A stretch of 55,025 nt of DNA from an uncultured Clostridia bacterium (lineage in GTDB: Bacteria > Bacillota > Clostridia > TANB77 > CAG-508): NCBI GenBank assembly GCA_946401865.1, contig CAMIVO010000006.1, forward strand, positions 1 through 55,025, given 5' to 3'. Both the position numbers and the translations under genes were made by a program. The notes beneath the pieces were generated by a model. That model saw only the letters and a program-made list of their open reading frames with translations. It was not told where the DNA came from and made no database searches. Shown here in pieces: positions 1-9,225 of the stretch. Numbering within the stretch: the stretch's first letter is position 1; each line of letters opens with the position of its first letter.

Positions 1-50
1 AATATATAAACTTTAGGCAGGGCTAATTTATAATAAACCGTGAATTGTAA
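1..50 (-). repeat. Partial palindromic repeat, copy A (window edge)
   Basis: These bases match, in reverse complement, the arm at the other end of the window (54971-55025): a TATAAACTTTAGGCAGGGCT block followed by an ACCGTGAATT block. The same TATAAACTTTAGGCAGGGCT block ends copies B and C at 15.3 and 18.4 kb. The copy is cut by the window edge, and its missing core lies outside. Confidence 0.85.
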
Positions 51-54
51 CATT

Positions 55-1041
55 TTATATTTTCCCATACAAATATTCCATATATTTATATACACAATTA
101 GCCCAATTTTTATCTGTAGCATATTTTACATTAACTGCAGAAACAGTATTTCCATTATAATATTTTCCAGATGCAACTTGTCCGTCATAAATTGTAGTTC
201 CTTTTGGATTTAAATAATATTTAACTAATACTCTTGCTAATAAATCAATTGATTCTGAGTAATTTGAAAAAGTATATGCACCATTATACGGATTTGAATC
301 ATATGCACCATAACCAAATAAATTATATTTATTTTTTGCAATTCTTGATGTTCCCCATGCACTTTCGTGTATTCCTATTGAAGCAACAAAAATTCCATTA
401 ATATTATATTGTTCTTCTATGTAAAAAAAGTATTCTGCATTATTTTCAAAAATTTTATTTTTATCTTTATCATCTGTTAAAACTTTTTTAAATTGTTCTA
501 AAGATAAACCAGATGGCTTATTTAGAGCCATATTGAATGATATATTTTTAGAATTGTTATTTTCTGTTTTCTTTATTTTTTCTTGTTCTTTTGTACCTAT
601 TTCTATAATTTTATCTAAAGATGACTTTGTTACTCTCGCACCAATTTGTTCTTCTTTAATTAGATTTCCTTCATTATCATATATTTTTTTCATAGTAATT
701 GTTTGTATACCGTTTCTTCCTTCTTGTGAAACCCTCGTTGTTCCAATATATATTTCATTACTATTTTTGTATTTTGTTATATATTCTAATTCTTCCTGTT
801 TTTCATATATTTCTTCTTTTACCGTATTGTTTTTATTATTATTTTCTATAATATTTTCTATGTTAATGATTTTAGCATTACTAATTTTTATTATTGGTTT
901 TTTACTATTATTGGTAAGGTTTGTGGCATATGCTGGTTGGCTTGAAATATGTTTTGTATAAACAATCAATAAAACTAATAAAAAAATACTGAAAAAAGCT
1001 ATTATAATGACAATTTTTAAATTCTCTTTTGATTTTCTCAT
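55..1041 (-). CDS. Membrane-anchored G5-domain / glucosaminidase cell-wall hydrolase
   Basis: A 328-residue protein likely to cut N-acetylglucosamine bonds in peptidoglycan outside the cell. Residues about 9-28 form one hydrophobic segment (signal anchor). A low-complexity Asn/Lys-rich linker follows. Residues about 92-155 look like a G5 domain (VSQEGRNGIQ, then a closing IIEIGTKE). The C-terminal third resembles the Bax/glucosaminidase (GH73-like) fold: IGIHESAWGTS with the expected catalytic Glu, then KNKYNLFGYGAYD. It is monocistronic and divergent from the spoVA genes; its stop lies just beside repeat copy A. The assignment to the fold is firm; the exact bond cut is inferred. Its sequence includes a GCA-TCT-GGA-AAA stretch (minus strand, around 163-174) with no extra C, a useful control for the CGGA sites. 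Confidence 0.8.
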   Translation of the reverse strand: MRKSKENLKIVIIIAFFSIFLLVLLIVYTKHISSQPAYATNLTNNSKKPIIKISNAKIINIENIIENNNKNNTVKEEIYEKQEELEYITKYKNSNEIYIGTTRVSQEGRNGIQTITMKKIYDNEGNLIKEEQIGARVTKSSLDKIIEIGTKEQEKIKKTENNNSKNISFNMALNKPSGLSLEQFKKVLTDDKDKNKIFENNAEYFFYIEEQYNINGIFVASIGIHESAWGTSRIAKNKYNLFGYGAYDSNPYNGAYTFSNYSESIDLLARVLVKYYLNPKGTTIYDGQVASGKYYNGNTVSAVNVKYATDKNWANCVYKYMEYLYGKI

Positions 1042-1251
1042 TATATATTTCCTCTTTTTTAGACTTAATCTACTTTAATTTTAAACTTCCATCTATTTTT
1101 TGTCAACACCAAAAAATAGAAATTTTATGTATATTTTTTTATTTTCCGGAAATCATAATTATTGAAATTTCTAAATATTGCATTTAAGTTACAAGTTAAT
1201 ATTAATCTTATTTATGTAATAAAAAGTCGTCTAAAGAAAGGAAGATATTAT

Positions 1252-1716
1252 ATGAATAACCCATTAGATACAAATAAAGATTATCAAAATTATGTTGATA
1301 AAAAATCACCTAATTCCCCATTAATAAAAAACTGCTTTAATGCATTTTGGATTGGTGGTTTAATATGTTCAATTGGACAAATTATTTTTTCATATTGTAC
1401 TTTTAAAGGTTTAGATGAAACTTCTTCAGGTACAGTTGTATCTATACTTCTTATAGGTCTAAGTGCTTTCTTAACAGGACTGAATATTTTTAACAAAATA
1501 GGAAAAATTGCAGGAGCAGGTTCTTTAGTTCCAATTACTGGATTTGCCAATTCAATTGTAGCACCAGCTATGGAATACAAATCAGAAGGATATATAATGG
1601 GTGTTGGTGCTAAAATGTTTACAGTTGCAGGTCCTGTACTTGTTTATGGAATTTCTACATCTATAATTGTTGGACTTATATATTTTATATTTAATACTAA
1701 TGCAATATTAGTTTAA
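1252..1716 (+). CDS. spoVAC: Stage V sporulation protein AC
   Basis: A 154-residue membrane protein of the SpoVA channel, which moves dipicolinic acid into the forespore and out at germination. The start is set at the ATG preceded by GAAAGGAAG; the open frame runs further upstream but without a ribosome site. The N-terminus is polar (NPLDTNKDYQNYV), typical of SpoVAC. Hydrophobic helices follow at about 30-50, 60-80 and 125-150, with the family motif GAGSLVPITGFANS between. It is first in a tight spoVAC-spoVAD-spoVAE operon. In the family this operon is transcribed in the forespore; I could not pick out a convincing SigG promoter in the 210 bases upstream. Confidence 0.93.
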   Translation: MNNPLDTNKDYQNYVDKKSPNSPLIKNCFNAFWIGGLICSIGQIIFSYCTFKGLDETSSGTVVSILLIGLSAFLTGLNIFNKIGKIAGAGSLVPITGFANSIVAPAMEYKSEGYIMGVGAKMFTVAGPVLVYGISTSIIVGLIYFIFNTNAILV

Positions 1717-1771
1717 ATATTTCAATTTTTATATAAATATAAATTTATATAACTTTAAAGGAGTTAAATTA

Positions 1772-2777
1772 ATGCAAAAACTAGGTAAACAAACAATTAA
1801 ATTTGATAACCCACCAAGTATTCTAAGTACAGCTTCTATAGTTGGTCCAAAAGAAAGTAATGGTCCACTTGCCAAGTATTTTGATAAATGCTTAGAAGAT
1901 GAAATGTGGGGAGAAAAAAGTTGGGAAAAAGCCGAAAGTAAAATAGTAAAAGAAACAGTAAATACCTTAATTGCAAAATCTGGTATCCCAACTAAAGAAA
2001 TTGAATATTGTTTTGCGGGTGATTTAATAAATCAATGTATTTCATCTACTTTTGGATTAAGAGAGTTAAATGTGCCTTTTTATGGGATTTTTGGTGCATG
2101 TTCAACTTTTGTAGAAGCAATGCAACTTGCCTCTGTCTTTATTGAAAATGGCATAAATTATACAATATGTTGTGCTTCCAGTCATTTTTGTAGTGCTGAA
2201 AGGCAATTTAGATTTCCCCTAGAACTTGGAAATCAAAGGCCCCCAACTGCGCAATGGACTGTTACAGGTTGTGGAGCTCTTATATTGGCAAAAAAAGGAG
2301 ATGGTCCTTTTATAACACATATTACATCTCGGAAAAATTGTGGATATGGGAATTAAAGATGCTAATAATATGGGAGCTGCTATGGCACCTGCTGCTCTTG
2401 ATACTCTACTTACACATTTTTCTGATACAGGAAGAACTCCATCATATTATGATGCTATAATTACAGGAGACTTAGGTTTAATTGGTAAAGAAATTCTTAT
2501 AGATTTAGCAGGAAAATCTGGTTTTAATATAAAATCAGTTTATGATGACTGTGGAGCTTTAATATTTAATAAAGAAAAACAAGATACACATTCAGGTGGA
2601 AGTGGCTGTGGATGTATAGCAAGTGTTTTTTCAGGATATCTTTATAATGAATTAAAAAATAGAAAATTAAAAAAGGTTTTGCTAATTGCAACTGGAGCTT
2701 TAATGAACTCCATGAGTGCACAACAGGGTGAGTCTATACCTGGAATCGCACAATCAATTTCTATTGAAATTGATTAA
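1772..2777 (+). CDS. spoVAD: Stage V sporulation protein AD, needs a +1 shift at CGGA
   Basis: SpoVAD is a thiolase-fold protein that binds dipicolinic acid in the SpoVA complex. The start ATG follows AAAGGAG. The zero frame runs 186 codons to CGG (2330-2332) and ends at TAA 2354-2356. Skipping one base continues GGA-AAA-ATT-GTG in the +1 frame for 148 more codons, giving about 334 residues, the normal family length. The first part carries the thiolase-like GACSTFVEAMQLA; the second carries the strongly conserved NNMGAAMAPAALDTL and GDLGLIGKEIL. Gly is expected at the junction (TS-G-KIVDMGI). Both halves are well conserved and the operon is intact, so decay is unlikely. Either the ribosome shifts here or the gene is newly broken; five other genes in the window show the same event. 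Confidence 0.92.
2330..2333 (+). other. CGGA +1 recoding site in spoVAD
   Basis: Zero frame reads ACA-TCT-CGG-AAA; the product needs ACA-TCT-(C)GGA-AAA. CGG is codon 187 counted from the ATG. The four bases CGGA occupy the place of one glycine. Confidence 0.85.
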
Positions 2778-2817
2778 ATTTCTCTATATTACCATTTTAA
2801 ATAGAAAAGGAGTTAAA

Positions 2818-3204
2818 ATGAATTTTTTACAAAGTTTTGATTGGATGCTTTTAATTAGATGTTTTATTGTTGGTGGTCTTATTTGTGTTGTAGGACAAAT
2901 TTTAATTGATAAAACAAAACTAACCCCCGCAAGAATTCTAGTGACTTTTGTAACACTTGGAACAATCTTAGGGGGGCTTGGAATATATAAATATTTAGTT
3001 GATTTTGCTGGATGTGGAGCTACCGTTCCACTTTTAGGTTTTGGAAATAATCTTGCTAAGGGTACTATTGAAGCTGTTAAACAAGATGGGATACTTGGTG
3101 CTTTTACAGGTGGATTAAAAGCAAGTGCTGGTGGAATTGCAGCTGCAGTATTTTTTGGATACATTGCCTCATTAATTTCAAAGCCGAAAATGAAAAAGCA
3201 ATAA
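2818..3204 (+). CDS. spoVAE: Stage V sporulation protein AE
   Basis: A 128-residue membrane protein, the third SpoVA channel component here. The start ATG at 2818 follows AAAAGGAGTTAAA; the open frame extends upstream into spoVAD but without a ribosome site. It has hydrophobic helices near 10-30, 40-60 and 95-120 and the family signature GCGATVPLLGFGNNLAKG, related to the one in SpoVAC. The gene begins 40 bases after the spoVAD stop and is presumably co-transcribed. No strong terminator is visible between it and the convergent miaB. Confidence 0.92.
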   Translation: MNFLQSFDWMLLIRCFIVGGLICVVGQILIDKTKLTPARILVTFVTLGTILGGLGIYKYLVDFAGCGATVPLLGFGNNLAKGTIEAVKQDGILGAFTGGLKASAGGIAAAVFFGYIASLISKPKMKKQ

Positions 3205-3267
3205 TTTCATTTTTTCACTTCCTTTCTTAATATTTTTTATATTCTTGTATCTTAATAATGTTGATTT

Positions 3268-4692
3268 TTAAACTTTTTCTCCTTTGAAGTACCACATATG
3301 ATCTTCAATTATTTTTACATTAATAATTTTATTTATAAGATTGGTATCTCCTTCAAATACAACAACTTTATTTGTTTCAGTTCTGCCTGTTAGCATTTTT
3401 TCATTGTTTTTACTTGGCCCTTCTACAAGTATTTTTTGTATTGTTCCTAAATATTCTTTATTATTTAATGCTATTTGATTTTCAACTAGTTCTTTTAACC
3501 TTTCAAACCTTTTATGTTTTATTTCTTCTGGAATTTGATTTGGCATTTTATCTCCTGGAGTTCCTACTCTTCTCGAATATATAAACATAAATACTTGCTC
3601 AAAATTAACCTTTCTAACAACATCTAGTGTATCTTCGAAGTCTTCTTCACTTTCACCTGCAAACCCGACTATTATATCTGTTGAAAATTTAATACCTGGA
3701 ATCATTTTTTTCATTGTATTTACTAGTTCTAAATACTGTTCTTTTGAATATCTTCTATTCATTTTTTTTAGCATTTCTGTACTGCCAGATTGAAGTGGTA
3801 AATGTATTAATTTACAAACTTTTTTGCAATCTCTTATTGCCTCAATAACATCAATTGTGAAGTCTTTAGGATGTGGTGATTGGAATCGAATTCTTTCTAT
3901 ACCTTCAATTTCATTTATTGCTCTTAAAAGTTTAGCAAATGAGTTTATTTCTTTATAATCATCATTCTCATCCACATATTTTCCTTGTTTAATTGCTTCC
4001 ATCTCTGAACGTAAATATGAATTAACATTTTGTCCTAAAAGCATTATTTCTTTATACCCATGTTTTGCTAAATCTTTTACTTCATTTATAATATCTTTAG
4101 GCTTTCTACTTCTTTCTCTTCCTCTTACATATGGAACTATACAAAATGTACAGAAATTATTACAACCATACATAATTGTAACAGACCCAGTTGTTTTACT
4201 ATTTCTCTTTATTGGTATATTTTCATATACTTTTCCATCTATATTTAAAATATCTTTTACTCTTCTTTGTTCTTCTAAAACAGTATATATATCTTCCGGT
4301 AATTTATGCAAAGTATGTGTTCCGAAAACAATGTCAATATAGCGAAATGATTTTTTTATTTTTTCTAGAATATGCTCTTCTTGCATCATACATCCACCAA
4401 TTGCAATAATTAGATTATTTTTTTCTTTTAAATTTTTTAACTCTCCTATTTTTCCAAATAGTCTTTCTTCTGCGTTTTCTCTAACACAACATGTATTAAA
4501 TACAGCAAGATTTGCTTCTTCTATATTTTGAGTTAAAGTATATCCCATTTCTTCAAGCATACCACATATTTTTTCTGAATCGTTTTCATTTAACTGGCAT
4601 CCCATTGTAAGAATTGTGTATTTAAGCATTTTTCCATTGTTTAGCTCTTTTACTTTTTTTATAAACTGTTTTTGTTGTTCTATTTCATTCAT
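3268..4692 (-). CDS. miaB: tRNA 2-methylthio-N6-isopentenyladenosine synthase
   Basis: MiaB is a radical-SAM enzyme that adds the methylthio group to i6A37 of tRNAs reading UNN codons. The 474-residue protein has the N-terminal UPF0004 domain with three cluster cysteines (MGCQLNENDSE, NTCCVREN, GGCMMQ), the radical-SAM CxxxCxxC motif in GCNNFCTFC, the family stretch VPYVRGRERSR, LIHLPLQSGS, and a C-terminal TRAM domain. Length and domain order are normal. It converges with spoVAE. The usual neighbour mutS is not present. Confidence 0.96.
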   Translation of the reverse strand: MNEIEQQKQFIKKVKELNNGKMLKYTILTMGCQLNENDSEKICGMLEEMGYTLTQNIEEANLAVFNTCCVRENAEERLFGKIGELKNLKEKNNLIIAIGGCMMQEEHILEKIKKSFRYIDIVFGTHTLHKLPEDIYTVLEEQRRVKDILNIDGKVYENIPIKRNSKTTGSVTIMYGCNNFCTFCIVPYVRGRERSRKPKDIINEVKDLAKHGYKEIMLLGQNVNSYLRSEMEAIKQGKYVDENDDYKEINSFAKLLRAINEIEGIERIRFQSPHPKDFTIDVIEAIRDCKKVCKLIHLPLQSGSTEMLKKMNRRYSKEQYLELVNTMKKMIPGIKFSTDIIVGFAGESEEDFEDTLDVVRKVNFEQVFMFIYSRRVGTPGDKMPNQIPEEIKHKRFERLKELVENQIALNNKEYLGTIQKILVEGPSKNNEKMLTGRTETNKVVVFEGDTNLINKIINVKIIEDHMWYFKGEKV

Positions 4693-4742
4693 TATTTTTT
4701 ATTCCTATTCTGTTTAAATTTTTTTTATATATATTTATATCA

Positions 4743-4782
4743 TAAAAAACATAAAAAGAAAAGAATATCATGTGATATTCTT
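4743..4782 (-). terminator. Intrinsic terminator after the 100-aa gene
   Basis: AAGAATATCA pairs with TGATATTCTT (4761-4782). On the minus strand this is followed by a T-rich tract, just past the stop of the gene ending at 4792. Confidence 0.75.
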
Positions 4783-4791
4783 AATTTTGTT

Positions 4792-5094
4792 TTATCTTGA
4801 AGTTCCTCTTCCAGAAATCCCGTCTTTTTTTGCTTGCTGATTCTGAGCTTCTATAACTATACTACTGTAATACTCAATCAAACTATTTTTTAATTGTTTA
4901 TTTATTCTAAATCTTTTTAAATCATCTTTTATTCCTTTTAGTATTGCTTTTCTATCTGATCCAATATACCTTTGCATAAATTTGTCTCTTAAATCTGGAA
5001 ATTGTTCTGTAAAAATTCCTATTGCTCTAGCTTTTATTCCTATTTCTTCACAATATTCTCTATGTTTTTTACATCCTTTAATTAAATCTTTCAT
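4792..5094 (-). CDS. Small charged protein of unknown function
   Basis: A 100-residue, Lys/Arg-rich, apparently soluble and mostly helical protein that I do not recognise. It starts at an ATG with AGGAGGAAAAA upstream, which supports real translation, and is followed by a good terminator. It opens with KDLIKGCKKHREYCEEIG and has a low-complexity end (KKDGISGRGTSR). It sits between miaB and trxA on the same strand, about 50 bases from trxA, so it may share the trx transcript. No membrane segment and no Cys-based metal motif are seen. Confidence 0.6.
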   Translation of the reverse strand: MKDLIKGCKKHREYCEEIGIKARAIGIFTEQFPDLRDKFMQRYIGSDRKAILKGIKDDLKRFRINKQLKNSLIEYYSSIVIEAQNQQAKKDGISGRGTSR

Positions 5095-5143
5095 TTTTTC
5101 CTCCTGTTTTTATTACTTCAAACATTATAGCATATTTTTCATA

Positions 5144-5455
5144 TTATGTCAAATTATTTATAATCTCTTCTTTACTTGTTACTCCTACAAAAGTTTTAAC
5201 AACTTGACCATTTTTTATTATCATTATTGTTGGAATACTCATTATTTGGTATTTTTCTGCTAACTCCATGTTTTCATCAGAATTTACCTTTCCAACTTTA
5301 ACTTTATCTCCTAACTCATCTGCAATTTCTTCTATAATTGGAGACATCATTTTACATGGACCACACCAATCTGCATAGAAATCTACTAAACATACTTTAT
5401 CTGAATTTAAAACTTCATTTTCGAAATTTTCGTCTGTTAATTTTAAGACACTCAT
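5144..5455 (-). CDS. trxA: Thioredoxin
   Basis: A 103-residue thioredoxin with the active site WCGPCKM, the FYADW strand before it and the cis-proline loop SIPTIM. It reduces protein disulfides in the cytoplasm using electrons from thioredoxin reductase. Its start overlaps the stop of trxB by four bases, so the pair is translationally coupled. Confidence 0.95.
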   Translation of the reverse strand: MSVLKLTDENFENEVLNSDKVCLVDFYADWCGPCKMMSPIIEEIADELGDKVKVGKVNSDENMELAEKYQIMSIPTIMIIKNGQVVKTFVGVTSKEEIINNLT

Positions 5456-6312
5456 TTTATTTCTCCTTTTAAATAATTTATTGCAGAAAGAGCAGCAACT
5501 GCTCCTTCATAAACTGCTTTCGAAACTTGTAAAAGCCCACCATTTGCGTTTCCACACGCAAATAATCCTTTTACATTTGTTTTCATTTTATCATCTACAA
5601 CTATACTGTCATTATTTGTAAGTACACCTATTTTTTTTGCAAAATCTGCTCCACCAGCTTCGCCAAGTGCAACAAATACTCCATCAACTTCTAATGTAGA
5701 ATTATCTTCAAAAACAATCTCTTGAACTCTTAGACCACCTTTTATTTCTTTTATTTTGTTTGTATTTGTATTAAAATTATTGTTTTCTGTTACTTGAAGT
5801 CCATTAGTAAGTATTGTGACATTTTGTGCTATTTTTTTTAATATGTTTGCTTCATTAATAGCAAATTTTCCATTTCCAATTACTACAACATTTTTATTTC
5901 TATAAAAAAATCCATCACATATAGCACAATAGCTTACACCTTTTCCTTCAAATTCTTGAATTCCTTTTATATTTGGTCTAATTTTTTTATTACCTGTTGC
6001 AATTATTAATGCTTTTGACTCATATTTATTTTCTGTAGTAGTAACTTCAAATCCATTTGAAGATTGTTCAATATGAAGAACTTCCTCTTTTTTTACTTTT
6101 ACACCTATGTTTTCAGCTTGTTTAATTCCTGTGTTATATAAATCGCTTCCAGAAATACCGTTTTCAAACCCATAATAATTGTCTATTTTTTCAGCTTTTT
6201 CTAAACTAGATTCTCCATTATACAAAACAAGTACATTATAATTTGATCTTTTAACATACAAACTTGCAGAAATACCAGCAGGCCCTGCTCCTATGATGAT
6301 TAAATCTATCAT
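5452..6312 (-). CDS. trxB: Thioredoxin reductase (FAD/NAD(P)H disulfide oxidoreductase)
   Basis: A 286-residue flavoprotein that passes electrons to TrxA. The N-terminus has the FAD-binding IIGAGPAGISA motif, the redox pair is CAIC in GVSYCAICDGFF, a second Rossmann motif is VIGNGKFAINEA, and GLFACGNANGG closes the FAD site. The second motif is less canonical than the GGGNSA of classical TrxB, and the protein is about 20 residues short of the usual length, so the electron donor (NADPH, NADH or ferredoxin) is uncertain. The four-base overlap with trxA supports the reductase role. Confidence 0.88.
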   Translation of the reverse strand: MIDLIIIGAGPAGISASLYVKRSNYNVLVLYNGESSLEKAEKIDNYYGFENGISGSDLYNTGIKQAENIGVKVKKEEVLHIEQSSNGFEVTTTENKYESKALIIATGNKKIRPNIKGIQEFEGKGVSYCAICDGFFYRNKNVVVIGNGKFAINEANILKKIAQNVTILTNGLQVTENNNFNTNTNKIKEIKGGLRVQEIVFEDNSTLEVDGVFVALGEAGGADFAKKIGVLTNNDSIVVDDKMKTNVKGLFACGNANGGLLQVSKAVYEGAVAALSAINYLKGEIK

Positions 6313-6387
6313 TTTATTTTCCTCTCGAATTATTCAATATATTATAATAAAGCTTTTATATTATTAGCATTTTTTGAAAATAATTTA

Positions 6388-7536
6388 TTAATTATTTTCA
6401 ACTTTAATTTCTAACATTTTATCTTTTAATTCTTTTTCAATATTTTCTAATTCTTTTTCTGCTTCCATACGTTTAGTTCTACCATTTTCATGGATTTCTA
6501 TAACTTTGTCTAGAGTTTCTATTATATCTCTATTAGTTTTTTGTAATGTTTCTATATCAACAATAGCTCTTTCAGATTCTTGAGCAATTTCAATAGAACC
6601 TTGTTTTAGAATTTCACTATTTTTCTTTAACATATCATTTGTTAAATCTGTAACAGCTTTTTGTGCACCTAATGCTTGTTTTGCATTATTAATTCCAAGA
6701 GCAATTACCATTTGGTTTTTCCATAATGGAATAGTATTTGTAATTGATGCTTGAATTTTTTCTACTAATTCAGATTCATTATTTTGTAATAATCTTATTT
6801 GTGGAGCCATTTGAATAGCAATTACTCTAGTTGTTTTTAAATCATAAATTTTCTTTTCGAATCTATTTATTGTATTTTCTAAGTCTTGAACTTTTTGAGC
6901 ATCCATTTGCTCTCCTGATTGTTTTGCTTTTTCTACTAATGCTGGTAAAGTAACATTTCTTAATTCCTCAAGTTTCTTTTCTCCTGCTATTATATATAAT
7001 GATAATTCTTTAAAATAATCTAGATTTTTTTCATACATAGTATCAAAAATTGTTATGTCTTTAAGCATTTGAAGTTTATGTCCTTCTAATTGTTTTTCAA
7101 TTGTATTTACATTTGTTTCTATTTTACTATATTTTGCAACTATTGTATTTAATTGTTTTTTTGCATTATAAAATAATTTAGCTAGTCCTACTTTTTTCTC
7201 TCCTGAAATATCTGCATCAAAAGACTTTATTTGTCCAACTAATTCAGCTAGTAAATCTCCAACTTCTCCAACACTCTTTGTTTTAACATCATCTAAAACA
7301 CTATCTGAAAATTGAGATATTTTGCTTTGTGCTTTAGCTCCATATTGTAAAACTTGTGTTGAATCATTTATATCTATTTTACTATTAAATTCATCAACTG
7401 CCTTTTTTTCTGCTTCTGTTAATGAATCATAATTTAATGATTCTTCAATTTTCTCCTCTGTAATGTTTGCAACTGCTCCATTAACTAAGTTTTCAACCTC
7501 TTCTTTTTTTTGTGGTTTTAATTCTAATTCTTCCAT
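6388..7536 (-). CDS. telA: TelA / toxic-anion-resistance family protein
   Basis: A 382-residue cytoplasmic, almost wholly helical protein of the TelA/KlaA family (PF05816). Recognisable stretches are QMAPQIRLLQ, TIPLWKNQMVIALG and the coiled coil at about 335-378. Family members are linked to tellurite and envelope-stress resistance, but the biochemical job is not known. It is the last gene of a minus-strand set including XpaC, two solute-binding-type proteins and a membrane protein. TelA with XpaC is a recurrent pair in Firmicutes, which supports both calls. Start ATG with AAAGGAGAG upstream. Confidence 0.9.
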   Translation of the reverse strand: MEELELKPQKKEEVENLVNGAVANITEEKIEESLNYDSLTEAEKKAVDEFNSKIDINDSTQVLQYGAKAQSKISQFSDSVLDDVKTKSVGEVGDLLAELVGQIKSFDADISGEKKVGLAKLFYNAKKQLNTIVAKYSKIETNVNTIEKQLEGHKLQMLKDITIFDTMYEKNLDYFKELSLYIIAGEKKLEELRNVTLPALVEKAKQSGEQMDAQKVQDLENTINRFEKKIYDLKTTRVIAIQMAPQIRLLQNNESELVEKIQASITNTIPLWKNQMVIALGINNAKQALGAQKAVTDLTNDMLKKNSEILKQGSIEIAQESERAIVDIETLQKTNRDIIETLDKVIEIHENGRTKRMEAEKELENIEKELKDKMLEIKVENN

Positions 7537-7639
7537 AAAATTTTTCTCTCCTTTTTTATAATTTTTTATTTCAAATTTCTTTATTTATATTTTTTATATA
7601 ACCTCTTTTAACTTTCATTTGACCAGTTTTTTCTATATC

Positions 7640-9208
7640 CTATTGTAATAAATTCCCTGTTATATCAATATAATTATACGGTGAAATTTGCTTTTGGTAT
7701 GGATTAATATCTAAATTAATAAACTTATAGTTTGTTATTCTAGAATTATCTTTTGAAATTTCTTTTATCATAGTATCTTTTAAAATATATGTTTTATTAT
7801 AAGTTACAATATAATTATTATCATAAAAAAGTATTTCGTTTTTACCCCAATATAATTCATTATATTCACTATCATTTATCTGTATAATTTTATTATTTTC
7901 AAATAAATATATATAGTCTTCGTCATTCTGAATATTATAAATTATTGCATATTTATCAGCTGTATCTTTTACTATATAATTTTTATTTAACTGCCTTTTT
8001 TCTCCTTCAGTATTAAAAAAACCTGATGAGCCATTATCATAATATGGTATATAACCATTGTAATACTGTCTGATTATTATATTATCCCTAAAATTATTTA
8101 AATCGAAAATCAAATTATTACATTCTAATTTTCGTTGTTTTCCCTCTTTATCTATAATGTAATAATTCTTTTTATGTTTATAAATATTCTCTAATTTTTT
8201 TGAGTTCTCTGTATCTGCGGAATTTAGGTCAGTGTTAAATGATATCATTTTTTTATACAAATCTAAGTCATTTTCTATCTCATTTTCATTTAATTCAACA
8301 AGTATTTGATATCCGTTATTTTCAACACTTCCAAATCTATATATATTACCATTTTGATACGTTAATGGTATGGATTTTTCACTATCTAAATAGGAATATG
8401 GTATTTTTTCATACCCTTTTTTATTTAATATGTTTATATAATTTTTTGCAAAAGAATCTTCATTCGATTCAAACAGTCTATATATTTTTGATACTTTTTT
8501 TCCATTGTAATCCACTAACCATATTTCGTCATTTTCCATAACCATTAATAAAGTTATCGTTTCAAAATAGCTCTTATCAGTTTCAACATTGGTTGCTGTA
8601 AGCTCTTCATCAATTAGCAACTCATATGAGTTATTCGATATCAGATTTCCATATTCATTATAAAATTCGGTTTCATAATAATTATAACTAAGTACAATAC
8701 ATTTTTTGTTTGGTTCTTTTCTCAATTCTTCTATTAATTTTTCTATATTATTTATATTAATTCTATTAACAATAACTGGTATTACAATTACAACAACTTC
8801 AATGATTACACCTAATAGAAATATTACACTTTTTAATTTTGATTTTTTTAAATCTTGTGTTTTCCTATTAAATACTAAATTTAATATAGTTAGAATTATA
8901 GGTATAACTACGCATGCAACAACAAGAATATAAATCCATTCTTCAAAATCATCTATTTTATTAAATGAAATGGCATCAAATATAACCATTATTGCAATTA
9001 TAATATTACAAATACCTATTTTTTTATTTTTATTTACAATATTTATAATTCCAACAATAAAATTTGCAATTCCTGTAATAGAAGTAACAATAGTTACAAA
9101 CATTAATCCATATTGTTCAAAAGGATTAATGACAAAAAAACCTATCATAAGACAAAATATACAATTTAAGATATTTGAAATATTTAATAATTTATTCGTT
9201 TGTTTCAT
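7640..9208 (-). CDS. Membrane protein with large extracellular domain, unknown
   Basis: A 522-residue protein I do not recognise. The first about 150 residues hold five predicted membrane helices (roughly 8-28, 33-57, 63-82, 92-113, 127-147). The remaining about 370 residues are hydrophilic and rich in Tyr, Asn and short strands, with repeated phrases of the type YNGKKVSKIY, DKEGKQRKLE and YNETYIL-like turns that suggest a beta-propeller-like sensor domain; this fold is a guess. It is 17 bases downstream of the solute-binding gene and about 100 bases before telA, so it probably belongs to that operon. Base use matches its neighbours. Confidence 0.6.
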   Translation of the reverse strand: MKQTNKLLNISNILNCIFCLMIGFFVINPFEQYGLMFVTIVTSITGIANFIVGIINIVNKNKKIGICNIIIAIMVIFDAISFNKIDDFEEWIYILVVACVVIPIILTILNLVFNRKTQDLKKSKLKSVIFLLGVIIEVVVIVIPVIVNRININNIEKLIEELRKEPNKKCIVLSYNYYETEFYNEYGNLISNNSYELLIDEELTATNVETDKSYFETITLLMVMENDEIWLVDYNGKKVSKIYRLFESNEDSFAKNYINILNKKGYEKIPYSYLDSEKSIPLTYQNGNIYRFGSVENNGYQILVELNENEIENDLDLYKKMISFNTDLNSADTENSKKLENIYKHKKNYYIIDKEGKQRKLECNNLIFDLNNFRDNIIIRQYYNGYIPYYDNGSSGFFNTEGEKRQLNKNYIVKDTADKYAIIYNIQNDEDYIYLFENNKIIQINDSEYNELYWGKNEILFYDNNYIVTYNKTYILKDTMIKEISKDNSRITNYKFINLDINPYQKQISPYNYIDITGNLLQ

Positions 9209-9225
9209 AATTATCCTCTTTTATT

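Noticed and set aside
533..961. 142-codon frame opposite the glucosaminidase gene
   Set aside because: It is the antisense shadow of a well-supported gene, with no ribosome site and composition typical of reverse-strand AT-rich sequence.
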